From: an uncultured Eudoraea sp.
GTDB taxonomy: Bacteria; Bacteroidota; Bacteroidia; Flavobacteriales; Flavobacteriaceae
Direction: 5' to 3'
Length of the DNA stretch: 64,000 nt
Assembly (NCBI RefSeq): GCF_947490415.1
Contig: NZ_CANLGX010000003.1
Location: forward strand, 124,001-188,000
The translations under genes and the position numbers were made by a program. Below the pieces are notes generated by a model. The model searched no databases. It was given only the letters and a program-made list of their open reading frames with translations, and was not told where the DNA came from. Below, in pieces: positions 8,842 to 17,631 of this stretch. Every line of letters begins with the position of its first letter. Within the stretch, counting starts at the first letter, position 1.

Positions 8842-10269
8842 TCAATTGAATTCCCTGATCAAATGGTAGGTGAATTCAATTATTTCCTTATAATTGTCCT
8901 TGCTGATCTTTTCGTCTATACCGTGAAACCGCGTAAAACTCTCGGGAGTGATCCGAAGAGGGTAAAACCGGTAAACATCATCGGAAATGTCGTAAAAATA
9001 ACGGGCATCTGTACCGCCGCCTACAAGTCCGGGGACCACGACAGCGTTGGGAAACATAGATCGAATGGTCTTTTCCAGTGTCTTATACGCCTCAGAATCA
9101 ATCTTGGAAACAGGGGAGGGGTTGGTTAGAAAACCTACAGTTTCCACCCTGATTTTATCGCTGATACTATTTTGTATATGCTGCTTTACCGTTTCTATGG
9201 TCTCCCCGGGCAAAATCCTGAAGTTCATGGTAGCCTCAGCCACAGTAGGTATCACATTGTTTTTGACCCCGCCTCCAATAATTGTTGGGGCCGTGGTGGT
9301 ATGAGCATTGAGATCTTCCAGGATGCTATTTTTGAACAACCACGGATTGGCAAAAGTCAATTTTTCCATAAAGGGGAGTTCAGCTCCCATGTATTCGAAC
9401 TGGTAGTTGATTGGTTCTACGAGTTTATAAGGCAATTGATTGTTTTCCAGGTCCACAATGGCCTGAGCCAGCATTCCTATAGTATTTTCCTTAGGAGGAC
9501 GCGAACTATGTCCCCCATTTGTTTCAACAATGAGGCGGAAGGACGCAAACCCCTTTTCTGCCAGGTTTACCCTGGCTACTGGTTTGTCTATTCCCTCAAC
9601 CATGCTTTCTGACAGAAAACCACCTTCATCCAGGGTCATGGCTGCATTAACACCTTTTCCCTTTAGATAGGCTGCAATTTTGCCAGCCCCGTTTTTTCCT
9701 CCAACCTCTTCGTCGTGTCCGAAGGCAAGGTAAATGGTCCGTGAAGGAGTGAATGATTCACTCAACAACTTTTCCACAGACTCCATTAACGCTATTAAGG
9801 AACTTTTGTCATCCAGGGTCCCCCTGCCAATGATGTGGGTGTCTGTAATCTTCCCCTCGAAAGGACCTGCCTCCCAGTTTTTGAGGGTAGGCTGATCTAC
9901 AGGCACAACGTCCTGGTGCGACATAAGTATTATTGGTTTTTTGGAAGCATCTGAACCTTCCCACTTGTATAGCAAACTGTATTCATTAATCTTTTCCAGG
10001 GAAAGATTTTCATGGATGAGCGGAAATGTATCTGCCAGAAATTGGTGAAAACCATGAAAGGCTGTAGAATCTGGGATTGCATCTTCGCTAAAGGAAATCG
10101 TCCTGTATTGGACCGCCCTGGATAGGTTTTGAAAAACTGAGTCCGGAATATCAAGTTTTTCCAATGATTCTGGTTCTACCTGTCTGGAGGTTAAAGAGAG
10201 TGTATTGAATACGAGAATACCGGCAATTACAATCAGTATTGCCAAGAGTAAAAAGATAATTTTCTTCAT
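8842..10269 (-). CDS. M20 family metallopeptidase (PM20D1-like)
   Basis: A 475-residue protein with an N-terminal membrane anchor (residues 4-22), so it is probably exported. Binuclear zinc site residues of the M20 fold are visible: SHQD (His118, Asp120), GTLDDK (Asp153), GHDEE (Glu186 general base, Glu187 ligand), DEGG, and the late VGGGTDARYFY segment. The long insert between residues 190 and 400 is the dimerisation domain. Closest recognisable relatives are Gly-X carboxypeptidase/PM20D1-type enzymes acting on C-terminal or N-acyl amide bonds. Substrate not deducible. Confidence 0.88.
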   Translation of the reverse strand: MKKIIFLLLAILIVIAGILVFNTLSLTSRQVEPESLEKLDIPDSVFQNLSRAVQYRTISFSEDAIPDSTAFHGFHQFLADTFPLIHENLSLEKINEYSLLYKWEGSDASKKPIILMSHQDVVPVDQPTLKNWEAGPFEGKITDTHIIGRGTLDDKSSLIALMESVEKLLSESFTPSRTIYLAFGHDEEVGGKNGAGKIAAYLKGKGVNAAMTLDEGGFLSESMVEGIDKPVARVNLAEKGFASFRLIVETNGGHSSRPPKENTIGMLAQAIVDLENNQLPYKLVEPINYQFEYMGAELPFMEKLTFANPWLFKNSILEDLNAHTTTAPTIIGGGVKNNVIPTVAEATMNFRILPGETIETVKQHIQNSISDKIRVETVGFLTNPSPVSKIDSEAYKTLEKTIRSMFPNAVVVPGLVGGGTDARYFYDISDDVYRFYPLRITPESFTRFHGIDEKISKDNYKEIIEFTYHLIREFN

Positions 10270-10459
10270 TATGGTTTTTTAAAGGATAGACCTGGTTAGT
10301 TTTTGATGAGAAACCTGAAACTTTCCAATAATAGACATACAGGATTTCTATCGCGACAAGTTATATAAAATCTCCTAGACTTTTAAGGTTACAGTTCCTA
10401 TGGTTAAAAAAAAACTGATCACAGTGGCTACTAAAGAAAACAAGGCTATTGATAACCTT

Positions 10460-10541
10460 CTGTAATGGTATACTTTAAAAATTTCCTTTTTTATTTTCAG
10501 CCAAGAATTGCCGGTATATTTTGAGGAAAAAATTTAATCAT
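10460..10541 (-). pseudogene. DUF6090 5' fragment
   Basis: ATG at 10541 opens MIKFF. With one frameshift the next codons read FLKIYRQFLAENKKGNF and then stop, matching MIKFFRKIRQQLLAENK of intact copies. The leader motif upstream (AGTAACCGGGTAAAGTAA at about 10562-10580) is present but eroded. Beyond the fragment, 10270-10459 shows nothing else I can name. Confidence 0.72.
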
Positions 10542-10643
10542 GTGAAGTACTAGTTGGTATTTACTTTACCCGGTTACTGAATTATCCATTAAGGAATTCC
10601 AATGGTTTGAGATAGAGCAATTATAGATGTTGTTAGCTTTCCG

Positions 10644-11423
10644 TTATTTTTGATCATATAAAAACTTCAATTCGTCTTCAATCTCCTTCACAACAACTTC
10701 TGATTTGATAATTAAGTCCTGTAAGCTATTAATATTCCAATTTCTATTTGAAATGATTTCTGCGTTAATACTTTTAAATTTATTGTCATAAATCAGGGCA
10801 TTATAGTTAAAGGGTTTTGCCACTTCAATATCTCCTGAAATACTATCTTTCAAAAAATACCTCCGGAAGTGGCTGACATGATAGGGATAAGAAATATTTT
10901 GCTGTAAATTATTTGCCCAAACTTGATTTTCCTCTTTAATGATTAGGTATTCATTTTCGAATAAAACGCTCAAGTTTTTTCGTAAACTATCATTGGTTAT
11001 TAAATCGATTCCCTTTGATTTTAAGTAGGTGTAACCACCTGAAATTGGATTTGAAGAAACCGTCCAAAAATAGGTAGCAAATGGCTTGAGGAGTCTGTCA
11101 TCGAAAGGCTTTTTATTGTCTAAATAATCTAAGATCAGTAAATTATATCCCAGATATTCCCGTTCCCATTCAAGTGTTCTTTCAAATGATTTAATACTGC
11201 TATTAATATTAGACTTTAATTCATTAAGTAATTCAATTTCAACAAGTTTTGATTTTTGTTCACTATTGATATTATTTAAATACAAAGCGAGTAAAATTCC
11301 AATAACAATTAGAACAACTTCGCCTATCCCATATATCAAATATTTGCTGAATTTACCTGCCCGCCCGGCAGGCGGGTTTTCAGTTAGTAACTGTTGTCTG
11401 ATTTTTCTAAAGAATTTAATCAT
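10644..11423 (-). CDS. DUF6090 family membrane protein (copy 3)
   Basis: A 259-residue member starting MIKFFRKIRQQLLTEN, followed by PPAGRAGKFSKYLIY. Its membrane segment is at about residues 31-50 (IGEVVLIVIGILLALYLN) and the remainder is helical and charged. Middle motif YTYLKSKGIDLITNDSLRK and FNYNALIYD near the end are family hallmarks. The canonical INNWNE after the membrane segment is changed to LNNINSE. The leader motif lies about 20 bp upstream. Function unknown. Confidence 0.87.
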   Translation of the reverse strand: MIKFFRKIRQQLLTENPPAGRAGKFSKYLIYGIGEVVLIVIGILLALYLNNINSEQKSKLVEIELLNELKSNINSSIKSFERTLEWEREYLGYNLLILDYLDNKKPFDDRLLKPFATYFWTVSSNPISGGYTYLKSKGIDLITNDSLRKNLSVLFENEYLIIKEENQVWANNLQQNISYPYHVSHFRRYFLKDSISGDIEVAKPFNYNALIYDNKFKSINAEIISNRNWNINSLQDLIIKSEVVVKEIEDELKFLYDQK

Positions 11424-11440
11424 GCGAAGTATTGTAGTCG

Positions 11441-11463
11441 GTTACTTTACCAAGTTACTGAAT
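11441..11463 (-). promoter_or_regulatory. DUF6090 leader motif (copy 3)
   Basis: On the minus strand it reads AGTAACTTGGTAAAGTAACC preceded by TTC. The half-sites ACTT and AAGT flank GGTA. Position relative to the ATG matches the other copies, so it probably lies at or just after the transcription start. Confidence 0.6.
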
Positions 11464-11585
11464 TCTCTATTAATTTATTCAAAGGGGTTAGGCATGCCCT
11501 CTACATCATATTGTTCAAATATGCTAGCAATAGCTGCGCCCTTCTTCGAATTCTTCTTCAAGATTTGAATCTGGTATCTGAATGT

Positions 11586-12353
11586 TCACCGAATAGCATA
11601 ACCACCATCCACACGAATGGTTTCACCGGTTACAAAATCAGAAGCTTTTGAAGCCAGGAACACGGCTGCACCGACTAATTCTTCGGGTTTTCCCCAACGT
11701 CCGGCGGGTGTTCTCATAATTATTTCATCATTAAGGGGCATAGTTTGAACCGCAGCGGTCATATCAGTTACAAACCAACCTGGTGCAATGGCATTAACCT
11801 GAATATTGTATGGAGCCAATTCTATTGCCATTGATTTGGTTAATTGAATCACAGCTCCTTTTGCGGTACTGTAGGATGGGGCAAAACTGGACCCAAAGAA
11901 AGAATACATGCTACCAATGTTTATTATTTTTCCTCTTTTATTTTCAACCATAGATTTTGCAACCAGTTTAGATAATAAAAATACGGCGTTAAGTTGTACC
12001 TCAATTAAGCCATCCCATTCTTCTTCTGTTTCATTAAGAATACCTCCACTTAATACAGCAATACCAGCGTTATTTACCAGGATGCTAATACTTCCTAACT
12101 CCTGTTCCACTTTCTTTATGGCAGGCGCCAGTTCAGTTCGTTTTGTGATGTCAATTTTTAAAGCCATTGCAGGAACTCCAATTTCCTTTAGCTCCGAAAG
12201 GGTCGCTTTGTTTTTTGCATCGTTACGTCCAAATATAGCCACGGATGCCCCTGCCTGTGCCAATCCGATTGCTATACTCCGTCCAATACCTCCATTTCCC
12301 CCGGTAATTACCGCTACGTTTCCTGTAAGGTCAAATAATTTAGTTGATGTCAT
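11586..12353 (-). CDS. SDR family oxidoreductase
   Basis: A 255-residue classical short-chain dehydrogenase/reductase. The Rossmann cofactor motif TGGNGGIG is at 17-24, NNAG at 94-97, and the catalytic set is Ser148, Tyr161, Lys165 (YSTAK). The C-terminal DGGYAIR is typical of the glucose 1-dehydrogenase and 2-deoxy-D-gluconate 3-dehydrogenase group. It reduces or oxidises an alcohol or keto group with NAD(P)H; the substrate is open. Upstream spacing to the next gene is about 110 bp on the same strand. Confidence 0.88.
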   Translation of the reverse strand: MTSTKLFDLTGNVAVITGGNGGIGRSIAIGLAQAGASVAIFGRNDAKNKATLSELKEIGVPAMALKIDITKRTELAPAIKKVEQELGSISILVNNAGIAVLSGGILNETEEEWDGLIEVQLNAVFLLSKLVAKSMVENKRGKIINIGSMYSFFGSSFAPSYSTAKGAVIQLTKSMAIELAPYNIQVNAIAPGWFVTDMTAAVQTMPLNDEIIMRTPAGRWGKPEELVGAAVFLASKASDFVTGETIRVDGGYAIR

Positions 12354-12461
12354 GATTTAAATTTTTAAGTTGATACTGTTTTTGGCGTGTGTTAAAAATT
12401 TATGGACTATATCTAATAGCGCCTATTTACTAGTGTTAAGTATATTACCCCTAAAATCTAT

Positions 12462-14165
12462 TTATCCTGTTGGGCGATCCTTATTGGGGTACAGGCTGTA
12501 AAATCGTTGTGCCCTGTATACCGAATAACGGATTTCGGGATCATAAATATGTAATTCCCAGATCTTTTCAGTAGAGGGTTTTTTCGTTACTTCCAGGATC
12601 CGGGCCCATTGATGGCCCCCGAATGTTGGCATCAAATTTCCTTCCTTATCCTTAAAACGTCCGCCATCGGTTATCAAAACATTGCCGGTGTTTGAGAGGT
12701 AGTCGGCATCACTTATAAAAGGGGATACAAATCGTTCCTTTTCAGGGCCATAGGTCCATACCTCTTCCACGGTTCCGGCAACTTCATCTACCCGTAATTC
12801 CAATGCTCTACTAAAACGATCTTCCTCCGGCATTGGCGGATTTGGGGGTATAAAGCGAGCCCCTCCGTTGTCGAATAAAAGAAGTGTGCCCTGGGGGGTC
12901 ATTTCCAATCCGTGCTGGTGGCAGGGCCAGATGAAGTCCCCCTTAGGCTGCAGGAGCTTATCGGACCAGGGTTTCTCCCAACCGGTCGGATCACCGAGAA
13001 TCCATTTTAAGGCCCCGGTTTTCATATCTATTTTATAAATGGCACATTGGAAATTGGAGGAGACCAATACCGCATCTTCCTCCTCAATGTAATAAATAGC
13101 ATTGCAGTGTGTAATATCATAGGGCAGGGGATCATAAATTTCTTTATAAATATCATAGTAGTGGTCTCCTCTTAAGGAACCCTCGCCCAGCCGCCTGGGG
13201 TCGAGAATGTCTACCAAAGACCATTTGCGAACTGTTCTGCCATCCGGAGCGAACTCAATGATGACATCGCCGGCGACATCAGCAGTTTGTTTTTTCTCAG
13301 AAGGGGGATACTCCACCGGGAAATCCTCAAGTGAACGCACCTCCAGTCCCAGTCCCAGGAAATTACCGGAGGCAAGTTCTATCACATCATGATGAAACAT
13401 ATCCGTATCTACAGCAATACTTTCCTCTGTTATGGGTTTGGTTATTGCACCTGAAGAATACCATTCCTGAACAATATTACCCAGCATATCTGCCTCAAAA
13501 AGACGTCCGTCGTCCACGCCTCCGAATATCAGGTTTCCATTATGTTTTCTGCGAACTTCATCAAGCCAATGATCTGTTTTCAGGTACCAAACTACTTCCC
13601 CGGCTTCATTTACCGCTATGGCATATCCCCAGTCCGAATCATCATCAAATGGTTCTTTCCACCGAAACACAGTGAACATCGTTATACCGGGCTCCATCTC
13701 ACCGGTTTTCTCCTGTACCAATTCCAGCGAAGGAAAATCGTCTGGCAATGGAGGGGTTTCAATAGAAAGCGAATCCAGGACAAGTTCCCTGCCATTTTTA
13801 TCTTTTAGTGTTGCGGTAATCTGATGCAGTTTACCTGGTTTCAGTCCCAGGACCAAAACCTGATGATTTGTTTTTAAGGAATCTTCAGGCTGAACAATTT
13901 GCCGCGTCACCCCATCATCAATAGTTAGAGTAGTACTTACCGGACGATCTGAAGTAAAGGTCAGAATTCCTGCCAATGGGGCATTTTTATTCGGATTTGG
14001 TACTAGTTGCACATTTGTGGCCACCGGAGGACCCGCACAGCTTAGAAGGGTCAGAATACCTAAAGCTGCCATTAGGGCAAATCTGTTAAGCTTCAAATTA
14101 CGGAGAATCGGCAGATAATAATTTAGGTCATCCTTGACCTGGTTGGTTGCATACATGAATTTCAT
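12462..14165 (-). CDS. Arylsulfotransferase (ASST)-like lipoprotein
   Basis: A 567-residue protein whose N-terminus carries a lipoprotein signal late, at about residues 27-43 (LMAALGILTLLSC). The first 25 residues may be an over-extended start, but no better ATG precedes the hydrophobic core. The body has the bacterial ASST pattern: repeated beta-propeller-like segments with HHDVIELASGN, HCNAIYYIEEED and CHQHGLEMTPQG, the histidines being candidates for the sulfated catalytic histidine. ASST enzymes move sulfate between phenolic esters in the periplasm. A second, divergent member lies at 51915-53474 next to a sulfatase. Confidence 0.8.
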   Translation of the reverse strand: MKFMYATNQVKDDLNYYLPILRNLKLNRFALMAALGILTLLSCAGPPVATNVQLVPNPNKNAPLAGILTFTSDRPVSTTLTIDDGVTRQIVQPEDSLKTNHQVLVLGLKPGKLHQITATLKDKNGRELVLDSLSIETPPLPDDFPSLELVQEKTGEMEPGITMFTVFRWKEPFDDDSDWGYAIAVNEAGEVVWYLKTDHWLDEVRRKHNGNLIFGGVDDGRLFEADMLGNIVQEWYSSGAITKPITEESIAVDTDMFHHDVIELASGNFLGLGLEVRSLEDFPVEYPPSEKKQTADVAGDVIIEFAPDGRTVRKWSLVDILDPRRLGEGSLRGDHYYDIYKEIYDPLPYDITHCNAIYYIEEEDAVLVSSNFQCAIYKIDMKTGALKWILGDPTGWEKPWSDKLLQPKGDFIWPCHQHGLEMTPQGTLLLFDNGGARFIPPNPPMPEEDRFSRALELRVDEVAGTVEEVWTYGPEKERFVSPFISDADYLSNTGNVLITDGGRFKDKEGNLMPTFGGHQWARILEVTKKPSTEKIWELHIYDPEIRYSVYRAQRFYSLYPNKDRPTG

Positions 14166-14238
14166 TGAGTTTTGACGGATAAATTTATACGGTAAGATAC
14201 TATGTTTTTAAGGATTCTCCTACTGCCTTCAATTATAG

Positions 14239-15474
14239 CTATATATCATCCAGCGCAACTTTTAAACCCGCGATCAGCTGATTAATTTCCTCCATCCTGG
14301 TATAATGCAAAAAAGAAATTCTTATTACACCGGGTTGTAAAGGAATATCCATATCCATAAAAGGTCGCACCGCATAAAAAGTACCCATGCCAAGCATCAA
14401 TTTGTGTTCTGTTAGGTTTGCATATACCTTTTTAAGGTTTTTATTTTTAGGAATAATAGAAATAATTGGTGCCCTTCTTTCTGCACTATCAGGACCTACT
14501 ATTTTAATATCATCACGAGTTCTTAAAAAATCAAGTAGCCGCTCCATCAGGGCTTTTTCATGCTCCTGGAATAATTTATTTAATGCTTTATTTCTTTGAG
14601 CTGGTTTTGCTTCCTCTTCAAAATGATGTTCATAAAGCGCATCAAAATAATCTAATATTCCGCCGGCAGCGGCAATTTGCGCATGATCTGGTCCTGCAGG
14701 AGTCAGCATACTTCGGCTTATGCCTTCTTTGAAAAAATGAGATTGGTTTTCCATCTTGCCAATCAGCTCTTTATTCACATACATCAACCCCAGATGAGGG
14801 CCAAAGGTTTTGTACAATGAAAAAAGATAAATATCTGCGCCCAGATCTTTTAAATCCGGAAATCCATGGGGTGCAAGACCTACGCCATCCACAACAGACA
14901 GGGCACCATGTTTATGAGCCAGGGTGCTAATTTCCTTAACCGGATTTATATGGCCAATTACATTAGAACAATGCGGAAAAGCCACCATTTTTGTTCGGCC
15001 AGAAAACAAAGCTTCCAATGCTTCTAAGCTCAACAATCCCGTTTCCGAATCTACATGCCACTCTACAATTTTAATTCCTCGTTCTGCTAATCTCCTCCAT
15101 GCGCCTGCATTGGCTTCATGATCCTGGCAAGAAACAATGATTTCATCCCCGTCCTCCCACATGGGCCGCATGGCATTGGCCAAAACGTAAACATTTTGGG
15201 TGGTAGATGGACCGAAATGAATTTCTGAAGCTTCAACATTCAAATAATCAGCCATTCTCTTATACGAAAGGTCCATCAATTCTCCCGCCCGCATTGAAGA
15301 AGGATAGGGATAGTAAGGCTGCACCTTGTTTTTCATATAAAAGTCGGTCAACCGGCTAATAAACTGTATACAAGGATAGGATCCTCCCGCATTTTCAAAA
15401 AAGGCCCATCCCTCCAGGGCGGGTTCAGAAAAAGCCGGAAATTGTGAGCGTACAAATTGTAAATCAAGTTTCAT
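14239..15474 (-). CDS. Class V aminotransferase / cysteine desulfurase-like
   Basis: A 411-residue PLP enzyme of fold type I. The Schiff-base lysine is Lys222 in SLYKTFGPHLG, Asp196 in VVDGVG contacts the pyridine nitrogen, and His119 in CQDHEAN stacks on the cofactor. The start MKLDLQFVRSQFP is chosen over an ATG nine codons upstream because the similarity begins there. It resembles the cysteine desulfurase-like SAM-group proteins rather than IscS/SufS; I see no clear mobile cysteine loop. The reaction is therefore uncertain. A DUF6090 relic lies just upstream. Confidence 0.82.
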   Translation of the reverse strand: MKLDLQFVRSQFPAFSEPALEGWAFFENAGGSYPCIQFISRLTDFYMKNKVQPYYPYPSSMRAGELMDLSYKRMADYLNVEASEIHFGPSTTQNVYVLANAMRPMWEDGDEIIVSCQDHEANAGAWRRLAERGIKIVEWHVDSETGLLSLEALEALFSGRTKMVAFPHCSNVIGHINPVKEISTLAHKHGALSVVDGVGLAPHGFPDLKDLGADIYLFSLYKTFGPHLGLMYVNKELIGKMENQSHFFKEGISRSMLTPAGPDHAQIAAAGGILDYFDALYEHHFEEEAKPAQRNKALNKLFQEHEKALMERLLDFLRTRDDIKIVGPDSAERRAPIISIIPKNKNLKKVYANLTEHKLMLGMGTFYAVRPFMDMDIPLQPGVIRISFLHYTRMEEINQLIAGLKVALDDI

Positions 15475-15509
15475 AAATATCATTCTTACATTAGTGTTCA
15501 TAACAAGTT

Positions 15510-15600
15510 AAGCAACAGGCCAATACTTTTTCGTCAAAAGCATATTTCAGGTAGTTGCCCATTTTACCTGCCCTTCCAAATGTCAGGGGTAACTCGAATT
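15510..15600 (-). pseudogene. DUF6090 fragment (membrane-segment region)
   Basis: On the minus strand the reading GRAGKMGNYLKYAFDEKVLACC parallels GRAGKFSKYLIYALGEIVLVVIG of intact genes, then stops. No ATG or leader is left. The fragment overlaps nothing else and separates two unrelated genes. Confidence 0.65.
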
Positions 15601-15615
15601 AGCAGACGTCTGGAT

Positions 15616-16500
15616 TTATTTTAAATTATACACCTTATACGTCCTGGACCATGCCACTGATTGGCCAGGTTTAATAAATATATTAAAATATAACTCAGGA
15701 CTAACCACATGACTACATCCCCAAAGATTTATTTTATTTGTTTTAAAACTTCCGGTTTCAGTAATTCCAATATTCTGGTTACGGTTTATTAATTCCCATT
15801 CTGCATCAACATTTTCATTTCCGGAGAGGTTGCTAAAATAGAATTGCTCATTGGGCGAACTATTGAATTTAATTTCATTTTGCCCTATATCAACTTTTCG
15901 TTCAGGATTAACAGTTTCCCCAAATTTTTTAGGCTTTAATTGAAATGGAAATTTTAATACATAATTATTCCCCACAAGTTCTTTATTTATTGCTATAAAA
16001 TTGTGCCCGTATTCGTTCGTACAAATATCTTTTTCACCCTTATTTTCTAAGTAGTATTTGATTGTAAAATTACTTTCATGCAATTCGACCTCTTTTTTCA
16101 ATAAATACGAATAGCCGTTGATATTTTCTGATAAACAGTTAATTAAAATTTTATTTGATTCAATAACAGTATTAAACGCTGCTGGTTTAATATCGTAATT
16201 TTTACTAAACAGATATTGATTCTCATCTTTTTTTAATAAACCCACGCCTATTTTGTGAAACCAACCACCTATATCAGTCTCATTAAACCCTAATGCCGAA
16301 TCAATTCCGAATTCATTATAAAATCCTTTTCCAAAATAATGCTCATTTTCACAATCAGTTCGCTCAACACCGGATAAATTAATGTTTTGAAATTTTACTT
16401 CCACAATTTTTCCTGTCCAGTCAAATCTTGAAAAGGTATAATTCTCCTCAGGCAGGTCAATATGAATTTCCAGATTTTTGTTTTTAAGTATATATGGCAT
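15616..16500 (-). CDS. Galactose-mutarotase-like fold protein
   Basis: A 294-residue cytosolic protein, all-beta by composition. It shows the segment CTNEYGHNFIAINK (about residues 168-181) typical of the aldose-1-epimerase/DUF4432-like beta-supersandwich group, and SPELYFNIFIKPGQSVAW near the end. It may bind or epimerise a sugar; I do not recognise a specific subfamily. The start at 16500 is used because an upstream in-frame ATG at 16560 would make the N-terminus from a terminator hairpin. Confidence 0.6.
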   Translation of the reverse strand: MPYILKNKNLEIHIDLPEENYTFSRFDWTGKIVEVKFQNINLSGVERTDCENEHYFGKGFYNEFGIDSALGFNETDIGGWFHKIGVGLLKKDENQYLFSKNYDIKPAAFNTVIESNKILINCLSENINGYSYLLKKEVELHESNFTIKYYLENKGEKDICTNEYGHNFIAINKELVGNNYVLKFPFQLKPKKFGETVNPERKVDIGQNEIKFNSSPNEQFYFSNLSGNENVDAEWELINRNQNIGITETGSFKTNKINLWGCSHVVSPELYFNIFIKPGQSVAWSRTYKVYNLK

Positions 16501-16551
16501 ATTGTAAAAAGAGTAATAGATTAATACTAAACAATTATCACGAAATAAAAA

Positions 16552-16577
16552 AACCGCCACACTAGATTGTGGCGGTT
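16552..16577 (-). terminator. Rho-independent terminator
   Basis: Perfect 9-bp stem AACCGCCAC / GTGGCGGTT with an 8-nt loop. Seven T follow on the minus strand, so it ends transcription of the gene at 16645-17100. A T-run also exists on the plus strand, so it may work both ways. Confidence 0.85.
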
Positions 16578-16644
16578 TTTTTATTCTTAAATATAAAATA
16601 AATCTTTACTTTATCTTATGTAATTGATCAAGTTTAAGGTATAC

Positions 16645-17100
16645 TTACGACTTTAATCTTTTAAAGATGAATCGGGTAATAAAGATACCTGTTCCATCAC
16701 CTTTCCCTGAGTCACTTTCAACGCCACTTGTTACGAATGTCAATTCCCATCCTTGTGTAATCATAGTATTGACCTTTGATGAAAGTAAGGCGTCATTTGA
16801 AGCAACATTTTGAAAATTAATACCTGTTGCACTGTAGAAATTGAGAATTTTAGTTTCATCAAAATTATCCACCTTGGCGTCGCCTCGTTTTGATTTATTC
16901 TGCTTATTATTTTCTTCTGTTCTGGATGAGGTGTATTCCGTATAATCCTTATCTTCCTGGGCGGAAATAATCCTGGACCTTCCAAGTCCCATTGGAACTA
17001 CCGATTCAATACTCGTGACAATTCTGTACTCAAAGGTTTGGGCCTTTATTTCTATTACAGAAACAAGTAATAGGGCTGCAAATAAAATTTTTTTAAACAT
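16645..17100 (-). CDS. Secreted hypothetical protein
   Basis: A 151-residue protein with a clear Sec signal peptide (MFKKILFAALLLVSVIEIKA, cut before Gln21). The mature part is small and polar, with a lysine/glutamate-rich stretch (residues 58-75) and a C-terminal beta-like segment (GWELTFVTSGVES). I do not recognise a family. It is monocistronic, with a strong terminator downstream. Confidence 0.7.
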   Translation of the reverse strand: MFKKILFAALLLVSVIEIKAQTFEYRIVTSIESVVPMGLGRSRIISAQEDKDYTEYTSSRTEENNKQNKSKRGDAKVDNFDETKILNFYSATGINFQNVASNDALLSSKVNTMITQGWELTFVTSGVESDSGKGDGTGIFITRFIFKRLKS

Positions 17101-17285
17101 TTTGTTGGTTTTTTAGTTTTAAACATTGTTAAGATGATCCTTTAACTCTAAATTCTGGCAATTATTGCCAAGATTATTGATAAAAACCTATTATTAAATG
17201 CTTATAGATATTCAAGCCACGCGTATATTCGCCTAAAAATCGTTTTGGTCTTTACTAATTATATTTTCAAGAATTCGAACCCAAT

Positions 17286-17322
17286 GGTTCTTTCTCCATA
17301 GTATTACAAAGGAGAAACTACC
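17286..17322. repeat. Intergenic hairpin repeat, copy 2
   Basis: GGTTCTTTCTCC, loop ATAGTATTAC, then AAAGGAGAAACTACC. Stem and loop match the element at 2703-2748, with a shorter stem. The remaining gap 17101-17631 holds this hairpin, a DUF6090 trace and AT-rich sequence. Confidence 0.75.
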
Positions 17323-17419
17323 GGGACTACCGGTATATTATTTTGTATTACTCCTGCGTAGCGGCTGGCCAGTTTACTAAAACATTCACTGAATGTTTTT
17401 TTAACGCTCCGTCCTGTTT

Positions 17420-17455
17420 TGATCAAGAAAGAATTTGATTAGTTGCAGAAGTGGT
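17420..17455 (-). pseudogene. DUF6090 5' trace
   Basis: The minus strand reads CCAACCACTTCTGCAAC then TAATCAAATTCTTTCTTGATC. This matches the leader tail and the first codons (ATGATCAAATTCTTT) of DUF6090 genes, with the ATG lost. Only about 35 bp are recognisable. Confidence 0.45.
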
Positions 17456-17631
17456 TGGCATTTATCGTATCAGGATAGTGTTTTATCTGTAGAATTATTC
17501 AGGTGCTTGTAGATGACTAAGAAATTAGACCTTCACATTATTTACCATTACTATAATATTATTTAAAATTCATTTTCAGTAGCGAAATGCCATAAAGCCG
17601 TCCGTACTTTCGGAGGTTTAATTTAAACCAG

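Noticed and set aside
11475-11585. Minus-strand open frame ending GAAIASIFEQYDVEGMPNPFE
   Set aside because: It looks protein-like and could be the tail of a lost small gene, but it has no start codon and directly follows the SDR stop; no family recognised.
12462-14165. ASST-like gene starting at an internal ATG (residue 32)
   Set aside because: A start there would remove the basic n-region of the lipoprotein signal; the longer form was kept although its first residues are doubtful.
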